A stretch of 64,000 nucleotides of DNA from Apus apus (Eukaryota; Chordata; Aves; Apodiformes; Apodidae). Made by a program: the position numbers and the translations under genes. Shown here piece by piece: positions 45,347-59,900 of the stretch (within the stretch, counting starts at the first letter, position 1; every line of letters begins with the position of its first letter). The DNA is taken from the NCBI RefSeq assembly GCF_020740795.1, contig NC_067312.1:50239905-50303904 (forward strand). The letters are read 5' to 3'. The notes below the pieces were generated by a model, which worked only from the letters and a program-made list of their open reading frames with translations, was not told the DNA's origin and did not search any database.

Positions 45347-47204
45347 ACAAATAATGTGGAGAGTATCAGAAGTTAAAACACCTGGAATGGAAGGGAGGGT
45401 TTGAGTATTGCACAGAGAAGCATGTAGTAGCACAAGTCTCACAGAAATCGAAAGCTTTCAGAAGCTTGTTTTTTCTGTTCAGCAGATCAGGCGGCAAATA
45501 GGATTTCAAAGTCCCTTCAATGAACTTGCTGAATCATTCTCTTCGTTGCACAGAATAAAGGATATGACTCTGGCTAATTACTCATAATCTTATATTTACT
45601 TTTAAACCAGAGCAGAAATACACATTTCTTCATTGCTTATGAAGCGCATAGGTCCACTTTGACATTGTTCCAATATTTAACAAAAGCTCTTGTGACAAAA
45701 GACAAGTACTGAATAAAAAATTCCTCTTAGGACTCCAGCACCCTGAAAAGATGAGGTAACTGTTTCAACTTTGAAATCAAGATCAATATAAAATAATCTT
45801 CCAACAGAGATAGTCTTTCCAACTGAAGCTTATATAAACTTTGAATGGAGGCTTGGGTTTTGTTTGGTTTTTATCATTGCTTTTTAATTTGTATTTCTTA
45901 GTTCATATAAATTTCTTAATTCATATTGAAATAACAGCAAAGTTCCTCCCACTGAAATTAGGCATTCTTTCTGGTAATACATGCCAAAAGCATACACCCA
46001 CACTATCCTTTTAACTGCTTGCACTCTTCTGATTCTGGCTTCCGTCACCAGTATCAAAAAAGCTGAAGTGCAGGCAACTCTGTAAGTGCACTCTGCAAAA
46101 CATGAGGTGAGTGTGAAAAAGTAAACGGATTTGTGTCTATGGTACATTTTTTTTTACAGTTATTCTCATACAGAAAATTCCCCTAGGAGTTTCTAATAGC
46201 ACATAACACTGATAAGTTTTTTTACACAAGGCTGACTCACTATCATTAAGAAATAGATGTTTTTATGTTATTCCTATGTTCATGTTCTATAACCAGGAAG
46301 AAAAGGATAGTTTTATCCAGAAGAGGTAGAATTAGCTCAGTTCTGCTTGGAAAAAAAAACAAACAAACAAAAAAAAACAACCAACCAACCAACCAAAAAG
46401 CAAACAAGCAAACAAAGAAACAAAAACCAAAAACAACCAACCAAACAAAAAAAAACAACAACAAACAGAAAGATTTGATACTCAAGCACTGGTTTACATG
46501 CATTGATATTAACAGTCTAGATTGCTTAAAAAAACAGAGTTAAGGGATGGCTTGAACACAGTGACCTGTGTTCTTAATTTTTATCTGTGTAGACTTCAGG
46601 TTCATAGGGTGTTTAATGAGACTTAGCTTTGTTTTACTGTAGATGTTACAAAAATTACAAGTTTAAAGAAAACTATGTCAAAATTTGTTGGTTTTCTTCC
46701 AGATTAAGTTTGTTAGTCAGTGCTAAAATTAGCCAGCATACTTCTAAGTTTTCTATAAAATATGACAGAGTATGAAGGGTATCACTCAAGGGTGTCATGT
46801 ATGAAAGCTACAATAGAAGGTGTTTTCCATTTTGATACAGCTAGATCTAAAATCAGCCTCTCAAAGTACACTAGTACTTCTTGCTTGCTAGGAAAGTGGA
46901 CATTGACAGCTGCTTCATAATCATCAGTAAAAACAACTTGTACCTAACATGTGAGGAGGAAAAAAAAGAAAAGAATCAAGTAAAATTAATCAGAAGTCTC
47001 TGCTCTGTTTCAGAAATATAAGTATCTCTTTAAATTAAGCTAAACAAGTGATCTGAGCATTTGATAATAACAAATCTAGGTGGTTTGGGTTTTTTTTTTC
47101 ATGTTTAAGATAAAGCAATAAGCATCAGAATGGACTCATTCATGTGTTGAATGGCTTCCTTTAGCATGAATGCTCAAAAATTCGTAGGATCCTAAAATGA
47201 AACT
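45347..47204. other. Intergenic with an A/C-rich simple repeat
   Basis: The stretch 46350-46468 is a mixed AAAC/AACC/AAC repeat, plus strand almost free of G and T. The remainder is AT-rich and has no recognised feature. Confidence 0.6.
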
Positions 47205-47402
47205 TTTTAGTACGGGATGATCAAACACTGGAACAAGTTACCCAGAAAGACTGTGGCATCTCCATTCCTGGAGATATTAATAACTCAGCTGGACACAGCC
47301 TTAGGCAACCTGCAGTAGCTGCAGCCACTTTGAGAAGAGAAGTTGAACTAGATGATCTCCAGAGGTCCCTACCAGCCTCAGCCACTATCTGATTCTGTAA
47401 TA
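47205..47402 (+). mobile_element. CR1: CR1 LINE 3' end, sense
   Basis: ACACTGGAACAAGTTACCCAGA, TCCATTCCTGGAGATATTAA, GGACACAGCCTTAGGCAACC and GAACTAGATGATCTCCAGAGG follow the CR1 3' UTR to ATCTGATTCTGTAA at 47389-47402. Confidence 0.9.
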
Positions 47403-50400
47403 AGTAGGAAAATATTGTATTGTCCAATAATTGTACTGAGTGATAATGACCTTGACAAGGGAATGAGACATTTTGTCAATTGATTTCATTTTCTCATATA
47501 CCTTAAAAAGGGATGAAAAAACACAATACTTAATTGGAGATTAATTCCTCCATTCCTCAGACTGTTCCATCAGCATGCAGTGGTTCTCTGTACTTAATCA
47601 CTGATGTAATGCATCTTGTCCCACCTTACCATCTTTTTTTGGAACTATAACAGATGTGTTTAATCTGTATGTAACCTAAATGTGCAAACAGCTCCATTTT
47701 GGACCTGTGATTGCAATTCTAACAAGAATAGTTGCTGATAAAAGGTGACAAGATTATTAAAGATACTGTTTTTGTCAAAGGAGTGATGGCTTTGAGACTT
47801 CAGTTTTGAAAATGATAAATTTAGAGGACAGACAGAGATCTGCAGAATCATGCTTCACAGGGAGAAAATTAATCAAGATCACCTTGCTGACTGCTCTTAT
47901 ACAGCACAGAAACAATGAGTTATCAAAGGAATTTGTTAGGAGTCAGGTTTAAAGTCAATAAAAGAAGGTGCTTCTTTATGCAACAGAGGCTGCTACCTTT
48001 GATATCACTCTTTATCAACGGATACTGTGAATAATAAAAATTCTTGTGGATTTCAGGGCAGATTGAACAATCCATTGGGGATTGCTCGGTCATAGGAACC
48101 CTTTTTCTCTCAGGAGAAAGTGGCAATGAGATTTTTACCTCCATGACAAGGTTCTATGCTTCCATTTACAGCCAGGAGAGACTGTGTATCAAGATAGATA
48201 AATTAATCCATGGTCTCACCTAGTCTCGCCAGTCTTGCCTGCTTATGTTACACATTCCTATGGTCAGATCAGGTCATTTTGTATGAAAGCAAATTTTAAG
48301 TGAGAGGAACTGCTGCAGAACCACCCATAACCTAATAAAGTTTAAAATAAAATAGTGAAAATTTGTATTAGTACTTTTCAAGTAGCAGTGGTTTAATTCC
48401 CAACTATATTTCTAATTAAAGTGAGAGGAAGAAAGTCCTTCAGATTGCAATCATCTGAGAATAGAGAAATAAAGATTTCTGGTTCTTTGATTATAACATC
48501 TTAGATTTTCAACACTCATGAACAGGCTTAGGGAATTAAAAGCTAATTTGTACATTAGTGTGAATACTAGTAGCTGTGATGAAAAGGGTGTGTTTGTTCA
48601 TTGTCCTTAGGGTGTAGGACTTAACATATACATTTTTGTGAGAGGGTAAGCTTCAGAAGAGAACCAGCACCTGTCCTGGTGAATGAAAGTTTCCACTGGA
48701 TAAATTAACTCTTTCATAAATTAAGTTTTGTGCAACATATTGAACTGTTCCATTTAAGCACTGAAGGTACTTCCTATTGAAAATAAACACAAATGTATTT
48801 AAATTATAGCCTTTCTGTTTCTTCCATTGATTTATATCCTCTGTCACTTGAAACACTCTTTAATTCTTATTGGATTATAGAATTAACCAAAACAAAGTGA
48901 AGACATGCAACAGCTGCTACAGGTGTATTTTCTATCACCTTGGCCTCAACAAAATGGATGACCCTGTGTCCCAAGATTAGGCACCATTTTGTGCAACAAC
49001 CACACATGAAGGACCAGCATAAATAATATCAGATGTATTACTTTTCCAAGTTAATTAGAAAAGAGGTCAGATTGTGTCAGAGACTGTTTTTGCAAGATGC
49101 TGCCTTTCTCTTGTTTTTAGCTGGGATTTTAGGCAATGGATCTGTAGATAAAACTTTTCCTGACTGAAATTAAAATGTTTCATGTATTCAACAATCTTCA
49201 CACCAAAAGACTAGGCTGAGCTTCTTCAGGTGTTATATAAATGCATATTACGTATTCTTGTGCTAAGAAAATGCATTGGTTTATGAAATGCATTGTAGAA
49301 ATCCCACAGGTTTTATCTCACAGTGACAGTTCTCCTGTTGATTGTTTATTGCTTAGCCTAATGGGGCACTGATGGTGATAGGAGGTCAAGAAGCATAGTC
49401 ATAAACTAATACAAATTGTATGCAGTACTAAATAAGGCCTTTTTGTTTATATGAGCCAAGTAAGGAGACAGGAAGGAAGGAAGATGTCTCAGATTCACCT
49501 TAGTGCACATTGCATTTTATCAGTAATATGATGGTGACATTGCAAAGTCTCAAAGTATTTACTTGTGAACTGTTCTTTTTTATGTTCTGTATCACAGCCT
49601 CCCCTTAATAATTTTAGCTTCATGGTGTATAAATGCCTAATCCCATAGTGGTGATAGCAAAGGAAAATGCAGCAACCAATCAGGTGTTTTCAGCACTTGG
49701 AAAAGAGTTAAGAAGTCCTAAAAAATTAATTTGTGAAACATAAAGCAGAAGCCAGTAAAAGCAAAGAAAAATGTCCCATCTGATTCTGGCATATTCAAAA
49801 GAGAGCTGTTCCCAGTTGTGTGTTAAAAAGTGTCTGTTTCATGTTACTCAACTTTCATGTTGTTACTGTTAATTTGTATTATGGGAGTATTCTAATTCCC
49901 TAGTCAAGCAGAAGGCTCGTCTGGACTGGCTGCTCTACAAACATAGTAAAAAGCTTTTCTTCCCCAAGAGTTTACGACTGTAGCATAAGAAAGCAAGGTA
50001 GACAGGAAAAATCAATAAACTAATCCAGAAACAGAGGGGAGAACAGTAAAGCAACCCAGGTCTGCAGCACAGGCAATGCTCACATTTCAAGAGGTGCTGA
50101 ACTGCTGACGGGGCATCAAACCCAGGAGAGTTCATGGTGACAGTGGGCATTTGGGACAGCAATGACAGCATAGAGCAGGCATTAGCTCCCTAGTGAGCTA
50201 TCTGCTTTCTTTTCCTCCTGAATGGCAAACCTTGGAGGCTGTTGGCATAAACTTGACAGTTATTGGTGTGAATAACTAGATAATCACAGGCACACTTCAC
50301 TTTACCTGGTAAGATCATTTCTCCTGACTGTAGCTGTCTGAATTTCTCTGCACTTAATTTGTTTAATTTTCATTGTTCTGTGTAATTTTTACATAATAAC

Positions 50401-52984
50401 TGATAGGATAAATAATTAGCATTTCAGCAGCAAAATCAATTCCAATCATCCCTCAAACTTAATTTTGTTTGCATTCTTTTCTTGATTTCCAGATTTTGGT
50501 GTTCCTTACTGCCAGAGAACGTTTACTTATGAAATCTTTTCTTATCTTCATTTGAAAGCTAGTCTCTTGATAATGTTGATCTCATGTGAAGATAGCTTGA
50601 TCCTCACTCTTATAGACCCTGATGCTGGGAACATACCTTTGAATTGCATACAGCTCAGAAGACTCTTAGAAATATTTAGAAAATATTGTGGTTAATATGT
50701 AGGAGTCTATATGTAATCAATCTATTGCTGTTCTCAACAGTTCGGAGCCTTTCACTGACAAAATATTGTCCTGGCAGACTCCTGCATACTAGTTACCAGC
50801 TTGTTATCTAAATTCCACCTAAGAATTCAGATAATCAGTGTCTCCCCTTTTAAATTAGTGTTGTGAAGAGATAACATATGCACAAGTGCCATATGTTCCT
50901 TAAGGCACTTTTTCTACTTCCTTCTTCATTTCAAACACATCCATGTTGTATACCTACAATTTGTTTCATCAGTCAGGCAGAAAATTAAGACAGTCAGGAC
51001 TTTAACCACAGTCTAACATGGGCTGATTCCTTAGTCTGCATTTGTTGCGTCCTTGCTTCTCAAACATCGGGATAACAGCAGGTACTTTTTACAAATAAAA
51101 CACAGGGCTTGCTGCTTTTTTTGTTGTTGCTGTTGTTTTGTTTTGTGGTTGTTTTCTTCACTGAGGGAAGAAGTGGAGAAAAGAAGTTAGGGCTGCTACA
51201 TATTATGCCATGAGAAAGGCTTTTCACTCATTCTCAGTCAAATTGACATATTGGTCTAATTTTCAGAACTTAAAAATTGACTGACAGACAGCAGATAAAA
51301 GAGTCAGCAAGAGTCAGCCTGCTTAGAGGTGGCAATCAGAGAACCACCAAGAACAGAAGGATTAAAAATACCATTCCCAAAACCTTTGAGTCAGAGCTGA
51401 AGCGGAACAGCTCATCTCAAGTTTGTGCTCACTAACTGCAACCCAGGTCTCAGCTGAACAGAAGGCACTTCTTAAAAACATAGCAAGCCTATCACTTAAC
51501 TGCCCTGTCCCTCTCCTTTGCATGCTGTTTAAAACAGCAGTTCAGTTTTTGAAGCAATAGCTGGAAGAGCCACAAATATGGGTTTAGTTTCCCATCTTCC
51601 AAGGGAAAGCAAACTCCTCTTTACCTAGAAAATATTCATTCAGCCATTTGAAAACTCAATAGATGTTGCTTCTGTGCCTCCTGGAGAAGCCATACATCTG
51701 TGCAAAGACAGATTTATCAAACTCCCAAAATACAGTGATGAAGGACCATTTGGGAGGGAATGAGCGGGGAATACTTGTTCCCCAGACCAAGCTGATGCAG
51801 CACTAATAGGCATCTTATATGAAAACAGTTGGAAGAAAAAAAAAAAATCTCAGTAACATTCCTCCAGCTTTAAAAAGTTGTCATCCCACTTGTAATCTGT
51901 GAGGAGCAGAGACTGCAGCATGTGTTAAGTTGGGTATACAGACCCTAATTAGTCTACATGTCTCAGATGAATTGGTGAAGAGAACATCTTGTTTCTGGAT
52001 TGAGATGAGAGTTAGGCACAAGTTCAGCTGCAGCTGTCAAGTGCAGTTAAGCCTAGGACAGTTTGAAGGTCTGCACAGAAACATCACTCTCAGTGCTTGT
52101 GGAGGATCTTCAGTAAATATGAGAGTCTTAACAGAGCTGAAGTACCTCAGGGCTACGGTGAAGAGTATTTCCCATTTGACAGTCTAGACTTCAGGCATTT
52201 AAACTAGTCCTGTTTTCCATTTTGCATCTCAGGCTGTGCTAGATCATAGCTTGTGTTTCAGTCAGTCTAGTCAAACCTTGCAATGAAGAGAAATTAAGTT
52301 CTCTCTCTAGCTATGCTTTTAAACAGTCCAAACTTCCTGAAACACCTTTACACAAATGTTTGTTAAAATATTTGTGCTAGAATTATCAACATACAAAAAC
52401 TGTTTAAAGTTTGCAAAGCTTACTAGTTCATTCTATGCATTATAATTACCTGTCCTGCATAATTTTAATTTTTTCTCGCTGTTAGACAATTTTTTTGCAG
52501 GCTTAGCTTTTTTAACTGATAATGCTCATTAAAGGAAATGAAAACATGAAAACCTGAGTTGAGAGCAGCCTCTGGAAAACTTCTGAAACTGATATGAAGA
52601 AGACCAGACAAAATCTGAATCTAAACAAGGGGTGATTCATATACTATTTGGTAAATTATGATTACTTTTCTACTGAAGTGAACTAGTGAGTCAAAACTAA
52701 TAATAGTCTTGTTAAATATTCTGGTATTTGCTGTACAAATCAAACACAGGAAAACAGGTATTTAAGGCAGATGTTTATTGGCTTGATGTTATCTGATAAA
52801 ACAAGTTCACAAGTTGTAGTTTCTGTTTATAAAGAACAAACACTATAGATGAAACCTGGAATTTATTTTTTAATTATTTATTTTTTGTAATATTTGCTGG
52901 TTTGCTTTTTTTTTATGTGAAGAATCAGATCCTCAATTTTTGTTCTTGTAAGAGTGCTCTTGACTACAGAGAACAGCTTGAGTG
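47403..52984. other. Intergenic, no gene recognised
   Basis: Long AT-rich stretch. A TTG/GTTTT-rich patch lies at 51117-51152 and an A-run at 51836-51848. I find no coding exon, RNA gene or named repeat. Confidence 0.5.
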
Positions 52985-53195
52985 CATAGACTCAGAGAAA
53001 GGTTTAGTAAAAGGGACCTCTGCAGGCCATGCAGTCCCGCTAGCTTGCAAGCTAGACCAGGTTGCTCAGGATTTAGCCCAGGTGAGTTTCGAAAATTCGC
53101 AGGAAGTTTTGCAGAGTCTGGGCCACCTGCCCCAGTATTCAGCCAGCCTCATGATAAAAAGCTTGCATTATACTCATGAGGTACAAAACCCAAAA
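52985..53195 (-). mobile_element. CR1: Old CR1 3' end, antisense
   Basis: GACCAGGTTGCTCAGGATTTAG, CCAGGTGAGTTTCGAAAATTCG, GTCTGGGCCACCTGCCCCAG and the CCTCATGATAAAAAGC segment match, in order, the antisense CR1 text (CAGGTTGC-CAGG, then TGAGTTTTGAA, then CTGGGCAACCTG-CCAG, then CCTCA-AGTAAA). It is heavily diverged. Confidence 0.72.
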
Positions 53196-55439
53196 CAAAC
53201 AAAAAGCCAAGACAAACAAACAAAAAGTATCTAAGGGTAAATAGAGCAGTAAATGGAATGAATGATACTATCCATTTGTCATTACTTAATAAAAATTTTT
53301 AAAAAACCATCACACAATGCCACCTCCCAAAAAAACACCCCAAAAACACACATGAAAAACCCATAGCAAAATCCATGCACAGAAATTAAAACAGACACAT
53401 AAATAATATTTAGAAAACATGGAGACACAAGACTAGAGGGCATCAGCAGAAGTTTGTCCTCAGTTCTCAAAGGCACTGTGCCACAGGATGCTTTCATGAC
53501 ATTTCTAGAAGCATTTCAGGATAATGTTTAGGCCTGGGCCATGATTTCAGCATTGAATGATTTGTGTGGGCATTGTAGTCCAACTTCATGAAGACTCTCA
53601 GTCCACATAGTCAGCCAGCATGGTGTAATAAATTAGTACATAGCCCATACCCATGAGTAGTATTAGCTGTAAAAGCCATCACGGGGAGTCCTGCAAGCTC
53701 AGGCCTTTGGTTCCCTTCACTCCAAGTCTCCTGTTTGTTCTTAATCTTCTGAAGAAAGAGGCACAGAGGTGCCAGGCATTCTCATACATGTAAATAGCTC
53801 CATATGTCCTCTCTTAACATGTCCCTGCATGCTATAATACTAATCATACATTAAGGACTTTCTAGATAACTAGCAGTCAATTTCCAAAGGGCTAAAAAGT
53901 CCAAGGTCAACCAGAAAAAGTCCAATTCAAGTTTCACTGAATATATTTTTTCTTTTTTTTCTTTTTTTTTAATTATTTTTTAATATGTGAAACTGCATTA
54001 CATAAAACAGACACAAGAACATTTAGCTACCAGCTCTCACTTTTACCTAACTACTGCTCAAGCCCTAGAACGTACTAGGCATTCACCAGAGGTATTATTC
54101 ACCCCAGGAATGTTTCTTTTTTCTTATCTGGAGGGATATTGTGGGGAGGCACTGTGCTCAGGCACCTCAGTTTGCTGTCTCAGGGAGGCTAAATATGGCC
54201 TCAGTAGCTTTAAAGTGAGAACAGCGCCCTGGTATTATGGTAGCTTATCTCCTATGTCCTCTGTCTGGAGATTTATTTAAAAGATCAGAGAGGGTATTGA
54301 TAAAGGCTAATATGGCAGTATTTAATAATATATGAGATACTACAAGCTACAAAAATTTCAGCAGAACTCAGCAATCCTTGGGCTGCCACCGCTGCACATT
54401 CTCTCTCTATGTTTGTCACCTTTCTTCCTCAAAACTCACAGCACAGCAAAGCAATGTCTTAGTCCCTCTGCTTGCAGACATCTGTCGGACTTCTTTGTGC
54501 TGTTCAGTACTTTGTGTGAGGGTGTCCATTCTGCCTATGCTCTCAGTTTTGTGAGATGGGTGTGGTACTTCAGCCAGGGCTACCTAGTCTGTGCAAGACT
54601 TCCAAGCAGAGGATTCAAAACCGAATGGTTAATAGGGATGGCAAGATGTTGACTTTCAAAAAGTTCTCAAGAGAAAGGAAATGTCAGGATAAGAAGAGAA
54701 CCTGAAATATGCACTCTTTGTGAACCCTCATGCACTGAAAAATGTAGAGCATGAGTCAGATCCCGTAGGGTGCAAATGCAGGAGATAAACAATTCAAAGA
54801 AGAAAATAAGAGCATAGGAGGAAGCATATCCATTTTCACATGCCTAAGCAGCAACAGGATATGCCTTCCACTGAAATGAACAAATGCAAAAGCTCTCCTA
54901 GTCAATAAACAAATAGTGATAAAAACTTAAAAGATATTAACTAACAGTAAGGGGTAATGTTTGCATCTTGTTCTAAAAAGGCAAATATGCCCAAGTGAAA
55001 TCAACTCTTGAGTTGCCCCTAAAGCAAACCTTCTGGCAGATAATAACCTGAACCTTCTTCTAACTATTAAAAGAAAGGAATGGGACTAACAAACCCAGTG
55101 AAATTACAGCTGATTCAGTATACTACATGGCCAGTTATTGATGTCTCAAGACATAGAGTCCCTAGAAGGGAACATCACTGCGTATCTAATGATGACTGAA
55201 TAGCTTAGATACCAGTGGAACTTACACTATCTGACAGTTTTTTGATTCTTCTGAATCTCCCAGATGTGGAAGAAAACAACTGAAAGGAAATTACCTCCCA
55301 AAAAAAACAATACAGATATGGCTTTCTCAAGACTATATATTTCTCTAGAACCTGCTCACACTTTCTGAGACACTAAAGATGTGGGGGTAAGCATGAAAGT
55401 CAGTGTATTACAGCATGGCAGCAAGGTTTCAGATAAAAT
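53196..55439. other. Intergenic, no gene recognised
   Basis: Contains an A/C-rich patch (53180-53228) and T-rich runs (53944-53981). The frames at 53987-54280 and 54332-54652 have no family resemblance or splice partners. Confidence 0.5.
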
Positions 55440-55715
55440 TTCACAGATTCACAGGATGGGTAAGGAAGGGAGTTAATTGAGATCATATAGTCTGACACCC
55501 CTTCTGAAGCAAGGCTACCTAGAGCAGGTTGCCTGTGACAACGTCAAGTAGGGTTTTGAACATCTCTGTGTATGGAGACTCCATAATCTGACTGGGCAAC
55601 CTGTGCTGTTGTTTGAGCACCCTCACAGTAAAAATGTGGGTCCATGTGTGTTCAGATGGAATACAATGTTTTGGGTTTTGCCTATTGCCTCTTGTCATGT
55701 CAGTGGGAACTCTAA
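55440..55715 (-). mobile_element. CR1: CR1 LINE 3' end, antisense
   Basis: TTCACAGATTCACAGGATGGG (tail side), ATCATATAGTCTGACACCCC, ACCTAGAGCAGGTTGCCTGTG, AGTAGGGTTTTGAACATCTC and CTGGGCAACCTGTGCTG identify an antisense CR1 3' end, moderately diverged. Confidence 0.9.
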
Positions 55716-55794
55716 GAAGAGTCTGACATGTCTAAAATGCATGAATAATAGTTAAGCTGGGGAGAATTCAAGATCAAGCAATCCAGGGGGGGGA

Positions 55795-55799
55795 TAAAA

Positions 55800-55842
<43 letters not shown>

Positions 55843-55844
55843 AT
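55795..55844. repeat. (AAAT)n microsatellite
   Basis: About twelve perfect AAAT/ATAA units after a G-run (GGGGGGG) at 55786. Confidence 0.97.
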
Positions 55845-58800
55845 GTCAAAACTGTCAGTAAGAACTGCATCCAAGACCCTTAGTCTACAGGAAAATATCA
55901 TCAAATCAGACTGACTAGATTATAGATAAAATATTCCCTTAAGAACCACAGTCACAGAAAAGAAACAAATTCCCTGAATACTAGAGATACCATATATTAG
56001 CCTAATACGATTTCAGGCACTTGAAATCTACTATGCAGACATGACACAGGTAGGAAATTGCAAGGACCCTTTTTGCTGTTAGCAACATACGTATCTCTTT
56101 GTTTTGACTCTTATTCTCATTTCCAGGCAGTGTCTCCATAGAAAGATCAAGGATACACAAATATACCTCACTTAATGCTGTGTATTATTGAACAAAGAAT
56201 ATCAACTTGCCTGTAGTGATGTGGAATTTTCTTTGGAAGTATGTATCATTCCTCCCTGCAGAAGTTCATCTGATGTTCTCTTGTCTGCTCCCTTCAAATT
56301 ACGTCTCACCTGTAAGCACAAATTCATCTCCCATCTGTGCAGCAAGAGCTCACAGATCCACTTTCTGCTCCCAGGTAAATGCTTGTCCTGTTTCTCTGAT
56401 GGCTTCCTGTGGATAACCAGCCATCACCTTAGATTAACATAGCTAAAAAACCTCCTCAGCCTGCCTACCGAAGCTCTCCTCAATGCCTTCTTTGTCACAA
56501 CTGGAAACATCAAAGAAAGTTTTATCTGACACTTAAGGTTATGGCGATGTGGTTCACTGTAGAGCCTTCCATCTGTACTGTGCTTAGTTTGCAAACGCCT
56601 TCTTACCAACGCTATTGAGAAGCAACCTTCATCCCGATCCATGTAGCATGTTGCTTTATGGAGCTTCCTGAACTGGTTATGATTTCTGGTTGCATTGAAG
56701 CCAGTCTACCAGAAGTCCTTCATGAGCTGCAGCTGAAGACTGGTCCACAGAAGACTGGCAGGCTGACATGGCTACGCTATGTGTAGTTTAGCACTACACA
56801 ACCACATAATATACAGTCTAATTATTCGTATAACCTGATGATCTAGAAGAGTCTGAAAAACCTTGTATTTTTGGTATTGCTTGTGTTCATATGTTTTTAG
56901 ATACATATTAGTGTCCTGAGTGGTCTTTAATACTTTTTAGTGGGCCTGGTATCACATGAATAATGCCTTCAAGTCTTACCATTTACCTAATGAGTATCAT
57001 CTTTATATCAGCTACATTATTTTCCATTACAGATATGCTTATGCAAAAGCTAACACACTTATGCTTTATTTTCTTGCTGACAAATTTGATTAGACTGTTT
57101 TCTTTATCCATCCCAGACTGTTACAGCTGCACCTAAAAAGTCAAGCATTTAATCTTCCAAGCCTCATGTCTTATGCAACATATATAATGAATTTTTTACA
57201 AACTTATGCAATTGTTTCTCAGAGAGATTTACACGGGTAATGCAAGACAGAATTTGTTATAGTAGTTCATTCAAGAGAAGAAAAATAATCAAATATTCTT
57301 TGTATATTAATATTCTAAGAAAATGCAATCAAAAAAAGGAGAAGTCTTGTTCTGTGTGGAAAAACAGCTTTGTCAGGTAACAAAGAAAGCTTAAGTTTCC
57401 TGGAGCACCAGGTCACAAATCAAATATAGCATATCTTTTCTTATGAAGCACAAGCAAGAACATGACACTGTAGATACAAGACTGATGTTACAGGACTATA
57501 TCATGCATGAAATACTGGAGAGATTACCTTTACAGCATGGAGAAAAGAATGCCAAAACTGTGTCTCTTCTTACTGCCTTCCTTAAGAGGAATAGTTTTAC
57601 TAGAACCTCAAAAGGAGTGACTCTCAACACGGTTGTGTTGCACAGTTAGATGCATTTTGAAATTACTCAATAGTTGTAGGCATTTGCTAAGTATGTATTG
57701 TTTAAAAATCTAAGTGGTGTGGGGTTTTTTTTGTTTTTGGTTTTGTTTTGGTTTTTAATTAGGTGTAGAGTCCAGAAAACTACAGCACCACAATTTAGAA
57801 AGAGTCGCCAGTAACCCCTAATAAGAGGTGAAAAATGAAACCAAAGTTGTCCTGGCCCAAGGTTTTTGGCTGTGCTCTGGAGAGTTGTGAGGGCACCGCA
57901 GCCCAAGCATCGTCCTGGAAAAAACCTCTAGCAGGTTTCCTTCCCGACCTCAGCCAAGCACAGCGCCTCTGTGCAGCGCAGCAGTCCTCTGCAACCTAAA
58001 GATGGCAGCAACCTTTAGCTCTCCATGTCTGGCGTTTTCACAGTGGGAGTTTGGTGCATACTGATTACATTTGCTGGCATTTTTATTCCAGAGAAGCACA
58101 GATATGTTTTTTTCTTTTATATATAATTTATTGAATTATATTCTGCTGATGTGTCTGTGTGGTCTGTCTCTCTGTCTCACTGACTCACAGGCTAGGAGAA
58201 AGGAATATGTATCAGACAGCTATGTTTTCACATTTAGACTTTACAATTAAATACTGACTCATCAGTGGGAAAATGGCAGAATTTTTCTCAACATACTACA
58301 ATATTCCCTTATATTCAGACAAATTTTGAGCAAATACGTATCTGTGTTTTCTTCTGAATCAAAATCAGAGTAGGCTGTATTTCTTCAACAAGGCATTTTG
58401 TTAAGACTGTAATTTTTTAATTTTTTTTTAAAGGAAAACATTAACTTTTTATTATTCTACCCTGTATAAATAATCACCAAAAATCTGTGAGACCTAAAGA
58501 AAAATGAAATTATTCCTGGTCCCTGAGTCCATCCTCTACTCTCACAGTGTATATGCATCACTCTTGATAACTTGGTGATAAGCAGTGCTTCCAGACTGCA
58601 AGACCAAGATGATGGCCCTCAGTAAGTACTTGCTCTCCAAGCCTCTAACTGTCAATTGCCTACTGCCCACCAAGTATTTTATCTCTCTATGCCATTGCTG
58701 CCTTCCCAGGCAGCTTCTCTCTGCTCTGCCTCTGTAACTCTCTCCCTCCTCAACTTGTTGCTTTGCTGATGACCATCCCAGGTTTTGTCCTCTCTCACCT

Positions 58801-59734
58801 CCCAAGCCTGCCTGTGAAGTTCTCATTCCGCTAACCTTACCTGTGCCAATGGTGAGACAACAGCTCTATGGGTCCTTTCTCCCTCTCTACTTTGTCAGGC
58901 TTCCTGATGGGAAATGGAAATGGAGATCAGAGAGGCATTTCACCTTTCTTTCACAACAGGACAACACAAAGCTCTTAGGCTTCTCTGTTCTGTCTTGCAC
59001 TTGTGTAGTTGCATCCATCAGAGAGACAGTAGAACAGTCAGTTACAAAGCCTTTTCCCTTTGCCAGAAAAGGTAAGTCCTGCACCTTCAAGTAACTTCAG
59101 ATCCTCCAAGAAACATGCAGATCTCAAAAATCAGTCTCCTCTGCAACTCAGATTCTATTTTCAACATCTAATTTATTTTCTTTTAGTCAGTGCTGCAGGG
59201 TAATAAATTATAGACCTTTATTCTAAATTCATGCCGTCTTTATGTCCTAACAGAAGATTTACTAGCTGGTCCTACTGTGGTAAAACCTCACTTTCTCACA
59301 GTCTGCACTCCCGTTGAGCATATATATATGAAATCTCCCCAGTACAGTCATGATAATAGTGTAGTTACTAAGACAAGAACCTTGTTATGCCCTGAGAGAG
59401 CTCTGTGTGCTCACATGTGCCTCTGCTTGTCCATGTACATACATGTATACGGGAACACGTAAAAAAACAATCTCCAAATGCAATGCTAAGAAAGCAGCAC
59501 GGTGGTTCATCTCACCACAACCACAAAGCTTCTGACCACGGGGGCTGAGAAAGCATGTATGAATTTTTGAAAGGGCCTGACCACTGCGTGAGGAGCTGCA
59601 GCCCAGCCTTTTGGTGTGGAAGAAGGTTCAAATTCTGAGCTTGCTTTCATTCACTGTCGAAAATGACACAACAAAACCTACAGCTTTTGAACTAAGGATA
59701 TGTGGGGTATAACACTGTTGGTTACTTAATCTGT
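55845..59734. other. Intergenic, no gene recognised
   Basis: A T/G-rich patch lies at 57720-57762. The segment 57763-58050 is somewhat GC-richer without a recognisable family. Nothing coding is supported. Confidence 0.45.
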
Positions 59735-59900
59735 GAAAAAGAAGTCTACCACCTGTCTTGGTGGTAGACGCACCATACCTGGAAGCATTCAGTGTCAGGT
59801 AAGAAAGGGCTCTGAGCAACTTGATATATCCCTGCTCATTACAGAGAGGTTGACCTTAAAAATTCCCTTCCAACCCAAACTATTCTATGATTGTATGAAA
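59735..59900 (+). mobile_element. CR1: CR1 LINE 3' end, sense
   Basis: ACCTGGAAGCATTCAGTGTCAGG, GGGCTCTGAGCAACTTGAT, TATCCCTGCTCATTACAG, then CCCTTCCAACCCAAACTATTC and the tail TATGATTGTATGAA give the CR1 3' terminus. Confidence 0.88.

Noticed and set aside
45068..45442. Leu-Ser-Pro and Arg-Gly-Glu repeat proteins
   Set aside because: They are translations of the (GGGGA)n/(GGAGA)n microsatellite.
46265..46543. Asn/Gln/Lys-rich 92-codon frame and its antisense hydrophobic frame
   Set aside because: Both derive from the AAAC/AACC simple repeat at 46350-46468.
59615..59640. tRNA-like B box (GGTTCAAATTC)
   Set aside because: No matching A box or cloverleaf can be drawn around it, and no other tRNA signal was seen in the window.
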